DNA of 64,000 nt from Mycolicibacterium gilvum (GTDB taxonomy: Bacteria > Actinomycetota > Actinomycetes > Mycobacteriales > Mycobacteriaceae): contig NZ_UGQM01000001.1 in assembly GCF_900454025.1 (NCBI RefSeq), positions 1,984,001-2,048,000 of the forward strand, read 5' to 3'. The notes under the pieces were generated by a model, which worked only from the letters and a program-made list of their open reading frames with translations, made no database searches and had not been told where the DNA came from. The translations under genes were made by a program, and so were the position numbers. Shown piece after piece: positions 8,262-16,393 of the stretch (positions are counted from its first letter, which is position 1; every line of letters begins with the position of its first letter).

Positions 8262-10396
8262 CCACCGGCGCGCACGCGCTTCCGGGTGAGATGGACTACC
8301 ACGCGCTGAACGCGATGCTGAATCTGTATGACGCAGACGGCAAGATCCAGTTCGAGAAGGACGTGCAGGCGGCGCGGGAGTACTTCCTGCAGCACGTCAA
8401 CCAGAACACGGTGTTCTTCCACAGCCAGGACGAGAAGCTCGATTACCTGATCGAGAAGAACTACTACGAGCGCGAGGTGCTCGACCAGTATTCGCGCAAC
8501 TTCGTCAAGGGGCTGCTCGACCGCGCGTACGCAAAGAAGTTCCGCTTCCCGACGTTCGTCGGCGCGTTCAAGTACTACACGTCCTACACGCTGAAGACCT
8601 TCGACGGGAAGCGTTACCTGGAGCGGTTCGAGGACCGCGTGGTGATGGTCGCGCTGACGCTGGCCTCCGGTGACACCGTGCTCGCCGAGAAGCTGGTCGA
8701 CGAGATCATGGACGGCCGGTTCCAGCCGGCCACGCCGACCTTCCTCAACTCGGGCAAGAAGCAGCGCGGCGAACCGGTGTCGTGCTTCCTGCTGCGCATC
8801 GAGGACAACATGGAGTCCATCGGGCGCTCCATCAACTCGGCGCTGCAGCTGTCCAAGCGCGGCGGCGGAGTCGCGTTGCTGCTGACCAATATTCGCGAGC
8901 ACGGCGCCCCGATCAAGAACATCGAGAACCAGAGTTCCGGTGTCATCCCGATCATGAAGCTGCTGGAGGACTCGTTCTCCTACGCCAACCAGCTCGGCGC
9001 GCGTCAGGGCGCCGGCGCGGTGTACCTGCATGCGCACCACCCCGACATCTTCCGGTTCCTCGACACCAAGCGCGAGAACGCCGACGAGAAGATCCGCATC
9101 AAGACGCTCTCGCTGGGCGTCGTCATCCCGGACATCACCTTCGAGCTCGCGAAGAAGAACGAGGACATGTACCTGTTCTCGCCGTACGACGTCGAGCGCG
9201 TGTACGGGCTCCCGTTCGCCGACATCTCGGTCACCGAGAAGTACTACGAGATGGTCGACGACGCGCGGATCCGCAAGACCAAGATCAAGGCCCGCGAGTT
9301 CTTCCAGACGCTGGCCGAGTTGCAGTTCGAGTCGGGTTACCCGTACATCATGTACGAGGACACGGTGAACCGGGCCAATCCCATCGACGGCAAGATCACC
9401 CACTCGAACCTGTGCTCGGAGATCCTGCAGGTCTCCACGCCGTCGCTGTTCAACGAGGATTTGTCGTATGCCAAGGTGGGCAAGGACATCTCGTGCAACC
9501 TCGGCTCGCTCAACATCGCGAAGGCGATGGATTCGCCGGACTTCGCGCAGACCATCGAGGTGTCCATCCGCGCGCTCACCGCGGTGAGCGATCAGACCCA
9601 CATCTGGTCGGTGCCGTCGATCGAGCAGGGCAACAACAGCTCCCACGCGATCGGTCTCGGCCAGATGAACCTGCACGGTTACCTGGCGCGTGAGCGGATC
9701 TTCTACGGCTCCGACGAGGGCGTCGACTTCACCAACATCTACTTCTACTGCGTGCTCTACCACGCGCTGCGCGCGTCGAATCGCATTGCGATCGAACGGG
9801 GTACGGCGTTCGGTGGATTCGAGAAGTCGAAGTACAAGTCGGGGGAGTTCTTCGACAAGTACACCGATCAGGTGTGGGAACCCAAGACCGAGAAGGTACG
9901 CGGGCTCTTCGCCGATGCCGGCATCCGGATTCCCGACCAGGAGGACTGGAAGCAGCTCAAGGCCTCGGTGCAGGAGCACGGCATCTACAACCAGAACCTG
10001 CAGGCCGTGCCGCCGACGGGCTCGATCTCCTACATCAACCACTCGACGAGCTCGATCCACCCGATCGCCAGCAAGGTCGAGATCCGCAAGGAAGGCAAGA
10101 TCGGTCGGGTCTACTACCCGGCGCCCTACATGACCAACGAGAACCTGGAGTACTACCAGGACGCCTACGAGATCGGCTACGAGAAGGTCATCGACACCTA
10201 CGCCGCCGCCACCCAGCACGTCGACCAAGGGTTGAGCCTGACACTGTTCTTCAAGGACACCGCCACCACCCGCGACGTGAACAAGGCGCAGATCTACGCG
10301 TGGCGTAAGGGCATCAAGACGCTGTACTACATCCGGCTGCGTCAAATGGCCCTGGAGGGCACCGAGGTCGAGGGCTGCGTCAGCTGCATGCTGTAG
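8228..10396 (+). CDS. nrdE: Class Ib ribonucleoside-diphosphate reductase, alpha subunit NrdE
   Basis: Catalytic subunit of 722 residues reducing ribonucleoside diphosphates to deoxyribonucleotides in complex with NrdF. Visible landmarks are the [20 protein letters not shown] block holding one active-site Cys, SNLCSEILQ with the central Cys region, the NLGSLNIAK and [19 protein letters not shown] stretches, and the C-terminal redox pair CVSC (Cys717, Cys720) that exchanges electrons with NrdH. Start GTG 8228 lies inside the 3' end of nrdI. Near identity to M. tuberculosis NrdE as recalled. Regulated with nrdH through NrdR. Confidence 0.97.
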   Translation: MPPTVTAAEPLTTGAHALPGEMDYHALNAMLNLYDADGKIQFEKDVQAAREYFLQHVNQNTVFFHSQDEKLDYLIEKNYYEREVLDQYSRNFVKGLLDRAYAKKFRFPTFVGAFKYYTSYTLKTFDGKRYLERFEDRVVMVALTLASGDTVLAEKLVDEIMDGRFQPATPTFLNSGKKQRGEPVSCFLLRIEDNMESIGRSINSALQLSKRGGGVALLLTNIREHGAPIKNIENQSSGVIPIMKLLEDSFSYANQLGARQGAGAVYLHAHHPDIFRFLDTKRENADEKIRIKTLSLGVVIPDITFELAKKNEDMYLFSPYDVERVYGLPFADISVTEKYYEMVDDARIRKTKIKAREFFQTLAELQFESGYPYIMYEDTVNRANPIDGKITHSNLCSEILQVSTPSLFNEDLSYAKVGKDISCNLGSLNIAKAMDSPDFAQTIEVSIRALTAVSDQTHIWSVPSIEQGNNSSHAIGLGQMNLHGYLARERIFYGSDEGVDFTNIYFYCVLYHALRASNRIAIERGTAFGGFEKSKYKSGEFFDKYTDQVWEPKTEKVRGLFADAGIRIPDQEDWKQLKASVQEHGIYNQNLQAVPPTGSISYINHSTSSIHPIASKVEIRKEGKIGRVYYPAPYMTNENLEYYQDAYEIGYEKVIDTYAAATQHVDQGLSLTLFFKDTATTRDVNKAQIYAWRKGIKTLYYIRLRQMALEGTEVEGCVSCML

Positions 10397-10400
10397 CGCC

Positions 10401-10565
10401 ATGAGCCCGGTAGCCGAGGTACTCGGTGTCTCCGCGCTGGTCTTCGGCATCGTCGCGCTATTGTTCGCGCTGATCTACATATGGGATAGGTGGGTAAAGG
10501 GCACGGTGCTCGAGCGGAGCATCGATGCGTTCTTTGACCGCCTCGGGAAGCTGTTCGACCGCTAG
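10401..10565 (+). CDS. Small single-span membrane protein, 54 residues, directly after nrdE
   Basis: ATG at 10401 lies four bases after the nrdE stop and opens a 54-codon frame ending TAG at 10565. The product begins MSPVAEVLGVSALVFGIVAL, continuing with a hydrophobic run to about residue 28 that forms one transmembrane helix. A tryptophan and basic stretch (WDRWVK) and an amphipathic tail ending FFDRLGKLFDR follow. No family is recognised. Tight spacing to nrdE and a membrane-peptide-like composition argue for a real gene, possibly translated by reinitiation, but no strong ribosome site is visible. It could instead be a chance frame at the edge of the accessory block. Confidence 0.5.
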   Translation: MSPVAEVLGVSALVFGIVALLFALIYIWDRWVKGTVLERSIDAFFDRLGKLFDR

Positions 10566-10732
10566 CTGCCGCGAGTGTGGGCCTTATGTACGTGATTTGG
10601 CGATTTCGCGTGCACAGGGCCCACGGTCGTCGGGGCCGAGTCAGTGGCCCTGAGCGTTGCCTGTTTGAGTGTGTCAGTTCGGGGCAAGCTGCTCAGGATT
10701 CAACCGGGGCTGACACTCGTGGCGCGTGACCG

Positions 10733-11665
10733 TCAGTTGCGGTTGAGACCGAATTCGCGGGTCAGCAGCGACTTCTTGTAGTGCGACTCGGCAGCGTCGA
10801 TCTCCGAAGACGACGTGCTTGGTCCGAATACCCGCAAGATGCTAAACACGAAATGTCGAGCGTGGTCGGTCTTAGCGCCTCCGGCGCCGATACTGGCTTG
10901 GGCGAGTTCCCGCAGCGCTCGGTTCCCGCCGTGGCCGTCGCTGGCATACGCGCGCCAACGCCCCAGGATCCGTTCGGCGCCATCGGCTTTCCCGATGTAC
11001 TGCTTGCCGTTCGAGGCGTCAGTGATCAGGTAGATACCCTGTACCTGCGACAGTGCGACCTGCCAGTCCGCGTAACGATGGTCGGACACCATTTCGCCCA
11101 GCTCGTGGAAGGTGAGCAGCACGTTATCAAACCCTGGGAAGGGCTCTTTGTCTCGATCGGAGATCTCGAGGACGGGCATATGCGCCGCGCTGGCTGCGCG
11201 TCGGTGCCAGGCGCGTGGCGTGTCCCACTCCACCACGAGTCGGTTCACGAGTGGTGCCAAGAAGTCGTGGGGGCGGAGATTGAAGTAGCGAGCCGACTCC
11301 GTGCGCTCCGACGCGACCTCACCGTGGTTTTCAAACGTCCCCCATAAGCGAGAGCGCCGTCGTCCGTCGGCGATGAGTACTACCCAATACCGCTCAGGCT
11401 GTGCGGGGAATTGCCGGCGTGAGATGCCTTGGAAGCGGGTGTATTCCCGAACCCGATCCTCAGTTAGGTCCTCTTTGCCGCGCAAGCTCGCTTCGTCGCC
11501 GGTGTTGAAGCTGTGCCGGATCACCCGAATATCCTCCAATCCGATGGGAGGATCGTGCTCGGCGCCAATGGCGGTCAGTAGGTGGCCGAACGTGAGGAAA
11601 GCACTCGTATCGGGGGCGTCACCGTGGATATGTCCAGAGCTGACATCGGGGCGATGGTCGTCCAC
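10733..11665 (-). CDS. GIY-YIG nuclease domain protein with uncharacterised N-terminal half
   Basis: A 310-residue protein. The C-terminal third is a GIY-YIG endonuclease domain: GIY at residues 210-212, YIG at 223-225, the conserved Arg region RILGRWRAY (about 232-240), and Glu293 in IDAAESHYKKSL as the likely metal ligand. The first 200 residues contain no domain I recognise. They include RYWVVLIADGRRRSRLWGTF and LLTFHELGEMVSD, and resemble the uncharacterised N-terminal halves of other stand-alone bacterial GIY-YIG proteins. It lies nine bases downstream of the DUF5997 gene in the same direction. It could act in DNA processing or as a nuclease effector; no restriction partner is present. 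Confidence 0.75.
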   Translation of the reverse strand: MDDHRPDVSSGHIHGDAPDTSAFLTFGHLLTAIGAEHDPPIGLEDIRVIRHSFNTGDEASLRGKEDLTEDRVREYTRFQGISRRQFPAQPERYWVVLIADGRRRSRLWGTFENHGEVASERTESARYFNLRPHDFLAPLVNRLVVEWDTPRAWHRRAASAAHMPVLEISDRDKEPFPGFDNVLLTFHELGEMVSDHRYADWQVALSQVQGIYLITDASNGKQYIGKADGAERILGRWRAYASDGHGGNRALRELAQASIGAGGAKTDHARHFVFSILRVFGPSTSSSEIDAAESHYKKSLLTREFGLNRN

Positions 11666-11674
11666 GGGGCTGGC

Positions 11675-12061
11675 TCAGCTGTCGCCGGCTTGGTCCGCTC
11701 GCAACGATTTCAGCCGTCGCTCCTCGCGAAGCACCTGTTGATAGCCCTCGCGCTCGACGGCCAACCACTCAGGGTTTTCCTCGACCAGCTCGTTGATCTC
11801 CTCGGTGGTGAGCGCAGTCCCGACGCCGTTGCGGGCCAACGCCGCGATCGAGACACCGAGCTTGGCGGCGACGAGGTTCTTCGGGTGCGGCCCGTTCTTA
11901 CGGAGATCGATCAGCCACTGCGGCGGGTCGGCCTGCAGCGCGGCGAGTTCGTCGCGGGTGATCGGGTTCTGCTGGAAGTCCGCAGGCGTCGCGGGCAGGT
12001 ACACGTCCAGCTTCTTGGCCGCCGTGGCGGGTTTCATGGACTGCGCATTCGGCCTGCTCAT
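11675..12061 (-). CDS. DUF5997 family protein
   Basis: A 128-residue protein of the actinobacterial DUF5997 family, recognised from the block QSMKPATAAKKLDVYLPATP, TRDELAALQADPPQWL, and LRKNGPHPKNLVAAKLGVSI. The central part looks like a small helix-turn-helix fold (AAKLGVSIAALARNG), so it may bind DNA, but its function is unknown. ATG 12061 gives MSRPNAQ before the conserved core; the inner Met at MKPATAAKK is possible. It is divergent from a LysR-type substrate-binding domain gene, an arrangement I recall as common for this family, and is followed by the GIY-YIG gene. Confidence 0.75.
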   Translation of the reverse strand: MSRPNAQSMKPATAAKKLDVYLPATPADFQQNPITRDELAALQADPPQWLIDLRKNGPHPKNLVAAKLGVSIAALARNGVGTALTTEEINELVEENPEWLAVEREGYQQVLREERRLKSLRADQAGDS

Positions 12062-12120
12062 GGCTAGAGCTTAACGACTGGCTTGAGATTAACGACGATG
12101 CCCGCCGGTAGCCTGATGCG

Positions 12121-12825
12121 GTGACCCGGCCCTCGTTGACCCTCGGATACGTCCCTGGTGCGACGCCGGCGAAGTGGGCGCGACACTGGGCGGACCGCCA
12201 TCCGGAGGCGCCGCTGCGTTTGCACGGCGTCACTGCGGCCAACGCTGCCGCCGCGGTCCGCGACGGCAGCGTCGACGTCGCGCTGCTGCGATTGCCCACC
12301 GAGACGTCGGGGCTCGCGGTCATCCCGCTGTATGAGGAGATGACCGTCGCGGTGGTGACCGCCGAGCACGTGCTGACCGCGGCGGACAACGTCGATGCGA
12401 CGGAGTTGCACGATGAGGCGATCCTGATTCCCGCCGATACGGTCGTCGACTGGCCGGACGCTCCCGGCACTCCGGTCGAGCATCGTCCCGAAACCACCGA
12501 AGCGGCAGTAGAACTCGTCGCGGCGGGGGTCGGGGTTCTCCTCGTCCCGCAGTCACTGGCCCGGCTCCATCACCGCAAGGACCTCACCTATCGTCCGATT
12601 GTCGACGCGCCTACGTGCCCGGTGGCGCTCGCTTTCCCGGAGGGGCCGCAGTCGGAGCTTCTCGAGGAGTTCATCGGCATCGTGCGCGGCCGCAGACCCG
12701 GCTCGTCTCGCGGGCAGACGCAACCGGAACGCAAGCGGACGGCGCGGGAGAAAACCCTCGCCAAACAGGCGGCGCGCGCCGCCGCGGGGAAAGTCGCGCG
12801 CAAGCCCGGCCGCGGCCGTCGCTGA
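12121..12825 (+). CDS. LysR-type substrate-binding domain protein lacking the DNA-binding domain
   Basis: A 234-residue protein matching the periplasmic-binding-like effector domain of LysR regulators: LTLGYVPGATPAKWARHWAD, DGSVDVALLRLP, IPLYEEMTVAVV, and LVAAGVGVLLVPQSLARLHH. The LysR N-terminal winged helix-turn-helix is absent. The C-terminal 45 residues are a strongly basic tail rich in Arg, Lys and Ala (from about residue 190), which might contact nucleic acid. Start is GTG at 12121. It shares a 59-bp divergent intergenic region with the DUF5997 gene, so the two may work together. Ligand unknown. Confidence 0.85.
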   Translation: MTRPSLTLGYVPGATPAKWARHWADRHPEAPLRLHGVTAANAAAAVRDGSVDVALLRLPTETSGLAVIPLYEEMTVAVVTAEHVLTAADNVDATELHDEAILIPADTVVDWPDAPGTPVEHRPETTEAAVELVAAGVGVLLVPQSLARLHHRKDLTYRPIVDAPTCPVALAFPEGPQSELLEEFIGIVRGRRPGSSRGQTQPERKRTAREKTLAKQAARAAAGKVARKPGRGRR

Positions 12826-12834
12826 CCCATCGCC

Positions 12835-12853
12835 AAAGGTAAGGCTTGCCTAT
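12835..12853. promoter_or_regulatory. Possible IdeR/DtxR-type iron box
   Basis: AAAGGTAAGGCTTGCCTAT matches about 13 of 19 positions of the mycobacterial IdeR box (TTAGGTTAGGCTAACCTAA), with the AGGT and CCTA arms intact. It lies 57 bp upstream of the MTB12-like gene. The match is partial, so iron regulation is tentative. Confidence 0.35.
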
Positions 12854-12871
12854 ATCGCTGCGTGCTCCTAC

Positions 12872-12897
12872 ATTAAGCGGAAAGCTTTCCGGTTAAT
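12872..12897. promoter_or_regulatory. 26-bp near-perfect palindrome upstream of the MTB12-like/ABC operon
   Basis: The core CGGAAAGCTTTCCG is a perfect 14-bp palindrome. Beyond a single G/G mismatch on each side, the flanks ATTAA and TTAAT are again complementary, giving 24 of 26 paired positions. It ends 12 bp before the ATG at 12910, overlapping the expected promoter or leader. This is a strong candidate repressor operator; the cognate regulator is not identified. Confidence 0.65.
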
Positions 12898-12909
12898 AAG
12901 GGGTGAGGC

Positions 12910-13410
12910 ATGGTCCGACGACATCGCATGACATCGGCAGCGGTGATGGCCTCGGCCGCCGTGACGTTGTCGATGGTGATCGCGCCGGTGGCAATCGCCG
13001 ATCCCGCGGTTCACGCCGACCCCGCTGCCGCCGGCGAGTTCGCGATCACCTCCGAGGTGCCGACGCTGGCCGAACTCGACGCCCAGATCCGGCTTCTGGT
13101 CGCCTCGCCCGCCCCGGACGACGTCAAGGCCGCGCAACTCGAAGGCGGTGTGCGCGCCGTCGTGGTGCCGAAGATGATCTACCGCGTCGGCTTCTTCCGG
13201 CCGCCCAAAGGGTCGAGCGTGGTCACCGGCCCCGAGACCCACGAGCCCGACCGGCACACCGCGGTGATCAACGCGAGTCGGCAAGGGGCTCCGACGGTGC
13301 AGGTCGTCGCCGAGTGGCGGCGTATCGACGGCCGGTGGAAGCTGGCGAGCAAGTCATTGTGCAACGGCATCAAGACGATCGGCCTGCCGATCCCGTGCAA
13401 CTTCGAATGA
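12910..13410 (+). CDS. Secreted protein, MTB12/CFP-2-like
   Basis: A 166-residue exported protein. Residues 1-30 are a signal peptide with basic start (MVRRHRMTS), hydrophobic core and an AIA cleavage site before DPAV. The mature part contains VPTLAELDAQIRLLV and LEGGVRAVVVPK, recalling the low-molecular-weight antigen MTB12 (Rv2376c) fold, which is NTF2-like; it ends with a Cys-containing tail (SLCNGIKTIGLPIPCNFE). A GGGGTGAGG ribosome site precedes ATG 12910. The stop overlaps the ABC ATPase start as ATGA, an unusual coupling of a secreted antigen-like protein to an ABC exporter. Function of the family is unknown. Confidence 0.75.
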   Translation: MVRRHRMTSAAVMASAAVTLSMVIAPVAIADPAVHADPAAAGEFAITSEVPTLAELDAQIRLLVASPAPDDVKAAQLEGGVRAVVVPKMIYRVGFFRPPKGSSVVTGPETHEPDRHTAVINASRQGAPTVQVVAEWRRIDGRWKLASKSLCNGIKTIGLPIPCNFE

Positions 13411-14108
13411 TCGAAACATCCGGCCTCACCAAGAGTTTCGGGCCCAAGAAGGTGCTCGACGATGTCTCCGTCTGCTTCCCCGGAGGTACGGTGACGGCGC
13501 TGCTGGGCCTCAACGGCGCGGGCAAGACCACGCTTCTGCGGCTCATCGCGGGACTCGACCGCCCCGACGGTGGGACGGTCGCGGTGGACGGTCGCGCACC
13601 CGGCGGTGATCCGAATCAGGTGGGTGTCCACCTGGGGCCGGGCGCACTCGATCCGCGTCACACGGTCGGGCGACACCTCAGATGGCTCGCTGCGCTGGCC
13701 GGGACCGAAGTGGGACGGGTCGATGACGTTCTCGACGAGACCGGGCTGCATGCGCAGCGCCCGGAACGGATCGGTGCGCTGTCGCTGGGGGCCAGGCAGC
13801 GGCTGTCCATCGCGGGAGCGCTGTTGTGCAGCCCGCGTGCGTTGTTGTTCGACGAACCGCTCAACGGGCTCGACGTCCCCGGAATCGTCTGGTTCCGAGG
13901 ACTTCTCCGAAAGCTCGCCGACGACGGGTGTGCTGTCGTCGTGGCGACACATCTGCTCGCCGAGGTCGTGCTGTCGGCCGATCGTGTGCTGCTGCTGGAC
14001 TGCGGACGACCGCGAGTGCACGGGCCCCTCGGCAACGTCATACCCGCGGGCGACCAGCCGCGGGACTGGCTGGAATCCGCTCTCCTCGATGGGGCGAGGT
14101 GCGCATGA
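13407..14108 (+). CDS. ABC transporter ATP-binding protein
   Basis: ATPase of 233 residues for an export-type ABC transporter with the membrane subunit encoded next. Walker A GLNGAGKTT (about residues 33-41), a weakly conserved Q loop (VGVHLGPGALDPR), signature LSLGARQRLSIAGAL, Walker B ALLFDEPLNGLD and the switch His in THLL are all present. ATG 13407 overlaps the preceding stop as ATGA; the frame stays open further upstream but without homology. The gene ends in a second ATGA overlap with the permease. The substrate is unknown; DrrA-like or bacteriocin-immunity-type exporters are the nearest resemblance. Confidence 0.9.
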   Translation: MIETSGLTKSFGPKKVLDDVSVCFPGGTVTALLGLNGAGKTTLLRLIAGLDRPDGGTVAVDGRAPGGDPNQVGVHLGPGALDPRHTVGRHLRWLAALAGTEVGRVDDVLDETGLHAQRPERIGALSLGARQRLSIAGALLCSPRALLFDEPLNGLDVPGIVWFRGLLRKLADDGCAVVVATHLLAEVVLSADRVLLLDCGRPRVHGPLGNVIPAGDQPRDWLESALLDGARCA

Positions 14109-14887
14109 GTGTCGCGCTGGCGGTGCGCGGTGCGCGCGCCGAGATGGTCCGGACGGGCGGGCGGAGCCGGCTGTGGACCGTGCTGATCCCCGCTGCGGTG
14201 ATGCTGCCGGCGGGGATCACCGTCGCGATCGCGATCGCCGCCGAGACGTTCGCGCGCATACCCGGGCAGATCTCGGTCCTGCAGGTGCCGACGTCCAACG
14301 CGGCCTACTGGGTCATCACCGTCACCACCGTGGTGGTGGCGTTGGCCGCTTCTGACGGCCAGGCCTGCGAAAACCGTTATCATGCAGGGGAATACGTGCG
14401 CCTGGCCGCGCCGCGCCAATGGCCTGTGCTGACAGGCCGGTGGTTGTTCTACGGCGCGCTCGGCGCGGCCGCCGCCGCCGTTGCGCTTCTCACGGTGCTC
14501 GTTCTCCTGCCGGTCGTCTCACCGCTCGTGTACGGGTCGGTGTCGGTGACCGATCCGGTGGCACTGCGGCTGCTGTGGACGGTGCCGCTGCTGAGCTTCT
14601 TTGCCGCCGGCGCAGGCATCGGTATCGGTTCGCTGATCCGTTCGCCGCTCGGCGCCGCGGCGGTGATCCTGCTGTGGGTCTACGCCGCCGAGTCCGCCGC
14701 GGGATACCTGCCCAGTGGTGCGTACCTGCAGCGCTTCATGCCGGTTCTCAACGGGGTCTACGCCACCGGCCAGGACGCTGTGCTCATTCCTCCGTGGAGC
14801 CAGAACGTCGCCCTGCTGTACGTGTGTTCGTTGTTCACGGCGATCTTCGTCATCGCCGCCGTCGAAAGGACTGTCCGCCATGGCTGA
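14105..14887 (+). CDS. ABC transporter permease (export type)
   Basis: Integral membrane protein of 260 residues with about six predicted helices: near residues 23-45, 65-80, 110-135, 150-175, 180-200 and 235-255. It pairs with the preceding ATPase through an ATGA overlap and, like other ABC-2-type exporters, has no soluble ATPase domain of its own. It overlaps the methyltransferase start by eight bases, so the four genes 12910-15680 appear to be a single translationally coupled unit. What it exports is not deducible from sequence. Confidence 0.83.
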   Translation: MSVALAVRGARAEMVRTGGRSRLWTVLIPAAVMLPAGITVAIAIAAETFARIPGQISVLQVPTSNAAYWVITVTTVVVALAASDGQACENRYHAGEYVRLAAPRQWPVLTGRWLFYGALGAAAAAVALLTVLVLLPVVSPLVYGSVSVTDPVALRLLWTVPLLSFFAAGAGIGIGSLIRSPLGAAAVILLWVYAAESAAGYLPSGAYLQRFMPVLNGVYATGQDAVLIPPWSQNVALLYVCSLFTAIFVIAAVERTVRHG

Positions 14888-15680
14888 TTCGCCACTTCCG
14901 CTCGCCGAGCGATCCGACGCCGACCTTCCCGGCCATTGGTTGCTGGCCCGGCTCGGCAAGCGGGTTCTACGACCCGGCGGGCTGGAGCTGACCACCCGTC
15001 TGCTCACGGCCGCACGCATCCAGGGCGCGGACGTGGTCGAGCTGGGGCCCGGGCTGGGCCGTACCGCCACCGACATCGTCGCCGAGCGACCGCGTTCCTA
15101 CGTCGGAGTCGACGACACCGCCGCGGCGACCGAGCAGGTGCGCTCCATCGTCGCGCCGGTGGGCGGCAAAGTCGTCGTCGCCGACGCGGCGTCGACCGGA
15201 TTGCCCGACGGCAGCGCCGACGTGGTCGTCGGCGAGGCCATGCTGACGATGCAGGGTGAGAAGGCCAAACGGGCCATCATCGGTGAGGCGTTCCGCGTGT
15301 TGCGCCCGGGCGGCCGCTACGCGATCCACGAGCTGGGGCTCAGTCCCGACGATCTGTCCCAGGGCATCAAGGACGACATCCGTCGCGACATGTCGCGTGC
15401 CATCAAGGTCAACGCCCGCCCGCTGACCAGCGCCGAATGGACCGCGCTGCTCACCGATGCGGGCTTCGAAATCGAGAGCGTCGACCATGCGCCGATGGCA
15501 CTGCTCAACCCGGCGCGCGTGCTCGCCGACGAAGGTCCGCTGGGTGCGCTGCGAATTGTCGGCAATCTCATCCGGCGTCCCGCCGCACGCAAGCGGGTCA
15601 TCGGCATGCGCAAGACCTTCCAGCGGTACCGCCGCTCGCTGACCGCCGTTGCGGTCGTCGGTGTCGTACCCGGTCAGTGA
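14880..15680 (+). CDS. Class I SAM-dependent methyltransferase
   Basis: A 266-residue methyltransferase with the Rossmann SAM-binding motif I VVELGPGLGRTATDI (about residues 50-65), the acidic motif YVGVDD, motif II DGSADVVVGEAML and RVLRPGGRYAIHELGL as the post-III segment. This layout is that of UbiE/ArsM-like small-molecule methyltransferases. ATG at 14880 overlaps the ABC permease end by eight bases. It is the last gene of the coupled secreted-protein/ABC/methyltransferase unit and is followed after 12 bp by a Cys-containing ArsR-like regulator. Substrate unknown; the neighbourhood would allow metalloid or lipid methylation. Confidence 0.83.
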   Translation: MADSPLPLAERSDADLPGHWLLARLGKRVLRPGGLELTTRLLTAARIQGADVVELGPGLGRTATDIVAERPRSYVGVDDTAAATEQVRSIVAPVGGKVVVADAASTGLPDGSADVVVGEAMLTMQGEKAKRAIIGEAFRVLRPGGRYAIHELGLSPDDLSQGIKDDIRRDMSRAIKVNARPLTSAEWTALLTDAGFEIESVDHAPMALLNPARVLADEGPLGALRIVGNLIRRPAARKRVIGMRKTFQRYRRSLTAVAVVGVVPGQ

Positions 15681-15692
15681 CACACTTGACCC

Positions 15693-16391
15693 ATGGCAGT
15701 GTTGAGCAGCGAGGCCGGCCAGAAGCCGGACCGCGCAGCGGGCCGCCAGCGCCACAGGGTGCTGGACCTGCTACGGGAGGCCAACGGCCCGGTCGACGCC
15801 CAGGGCGTCGCCGACCTGCTCAAGATCCACATCACCACCGCCCGGTTCCATCTGTCGACGCTGGAGACCCAGGGTTTCGTGCGGCGGGCCGGCGTCCGCA
15901 AGTCAGGAGCCGGCCGGCCCAAGCTGACCTACGAGCCGGCACCGCGACTCGACTACGCCGACATCGTGGCGTTGTTCGCGACGCACCTCGGTGGCACTGC
16001 GCAGGAGCGGGAAGCGCGAGCGCAACTCATCGGAGCGGACCTCGCGCACCGGGTGCGGTTGGCGCGGCCCCGCGCCGAGTCGTCGATCGGCGACCTCGTC
16101 GTCGCGACCCTGACCGAGCTGGGTTTCCAGGTGCGTTCGGTGCTGTCGTCCTTCGGTGAGGTGACGGTGCAGCTGTGCACCTGTCCGCTCGCCGAGGTGG
16201 CGCAGAGCGCACCCGAGGTGGTCCGCGGTATCCAGCAGGGGCTGATTCAGGAGGTGATCGACCTCAACGTCGACGTGATCGGCGGCAGCTACGGTGTGTC
16301 GGTGACGCCGGATCCCCGCGGGGGTTCGTGTGAGGTCGGGTTGGTGCTACGCCCCACGCGGGTGGCGGCGAGCGAACGAGAAGGAGTGTGA
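15693..16391 (+). CDS. ArsR/SufR-like transcriptional regulator with C-terminal cysteines
   Basis: A 232-residue regulator. The N-terminal winged helix-turn-helix spans about residues 18-80 (RHRVLDLLREANGPVDAQGV, then HITTARFHLSTLETQGFV and GAGRPKLTY), the same layout as SufR. The C-terminal half carries Cys162-Thr-Cys164-Pro and Cys213. This pattern, in SufR-type and related metalloregulators, ligates an iron-sulfur cluster or metal. It is followed two bases later by a cupin gene, and the pair may form an autoregulated metal- or redox-responsive unit. The start ATG at 15693 is 12 bp after the methyltransferase stop. Ligand identity is inference. Confidence 0.78.
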   Translation: MAVLSSEAGQKPDRAAGRQRHRVLDLLREANGPVDAQGVADLLKIHITTARFHLSTLETQGFVRRAGVRKSGAGRPKLTYEPAPRLDYADIVALFATHLGGTAQEREARAQLIGADLAHRVRLARPRAESSIGDLVVATLTELGFQVRSVLSSFGEVTVQLCTCPLAEVAQSAPEVVRGIQQGLIQEVIDLNVDVIGGSYGVSVTPDPRGGSCEVGLVLRPTRVAASEREGV

Positions 16392-16393
16392 AC

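Noticed and set aside
8147..10450. 767-codon open frame antisense to nrdE
   Set aside because: It mirrors the codon pattern of nrdE in high-GC DNA, is rich in Val/Leu/Arg/His without domain features, and nrdE is unequivocal.
12903..13406. Upstream extension of the ABC ATPase frame over the MTB12-like gene
   Set aside because: The secreted protein has a signal peptide and ribosome site; the ATPase homology begins exactly at ATG 13407.
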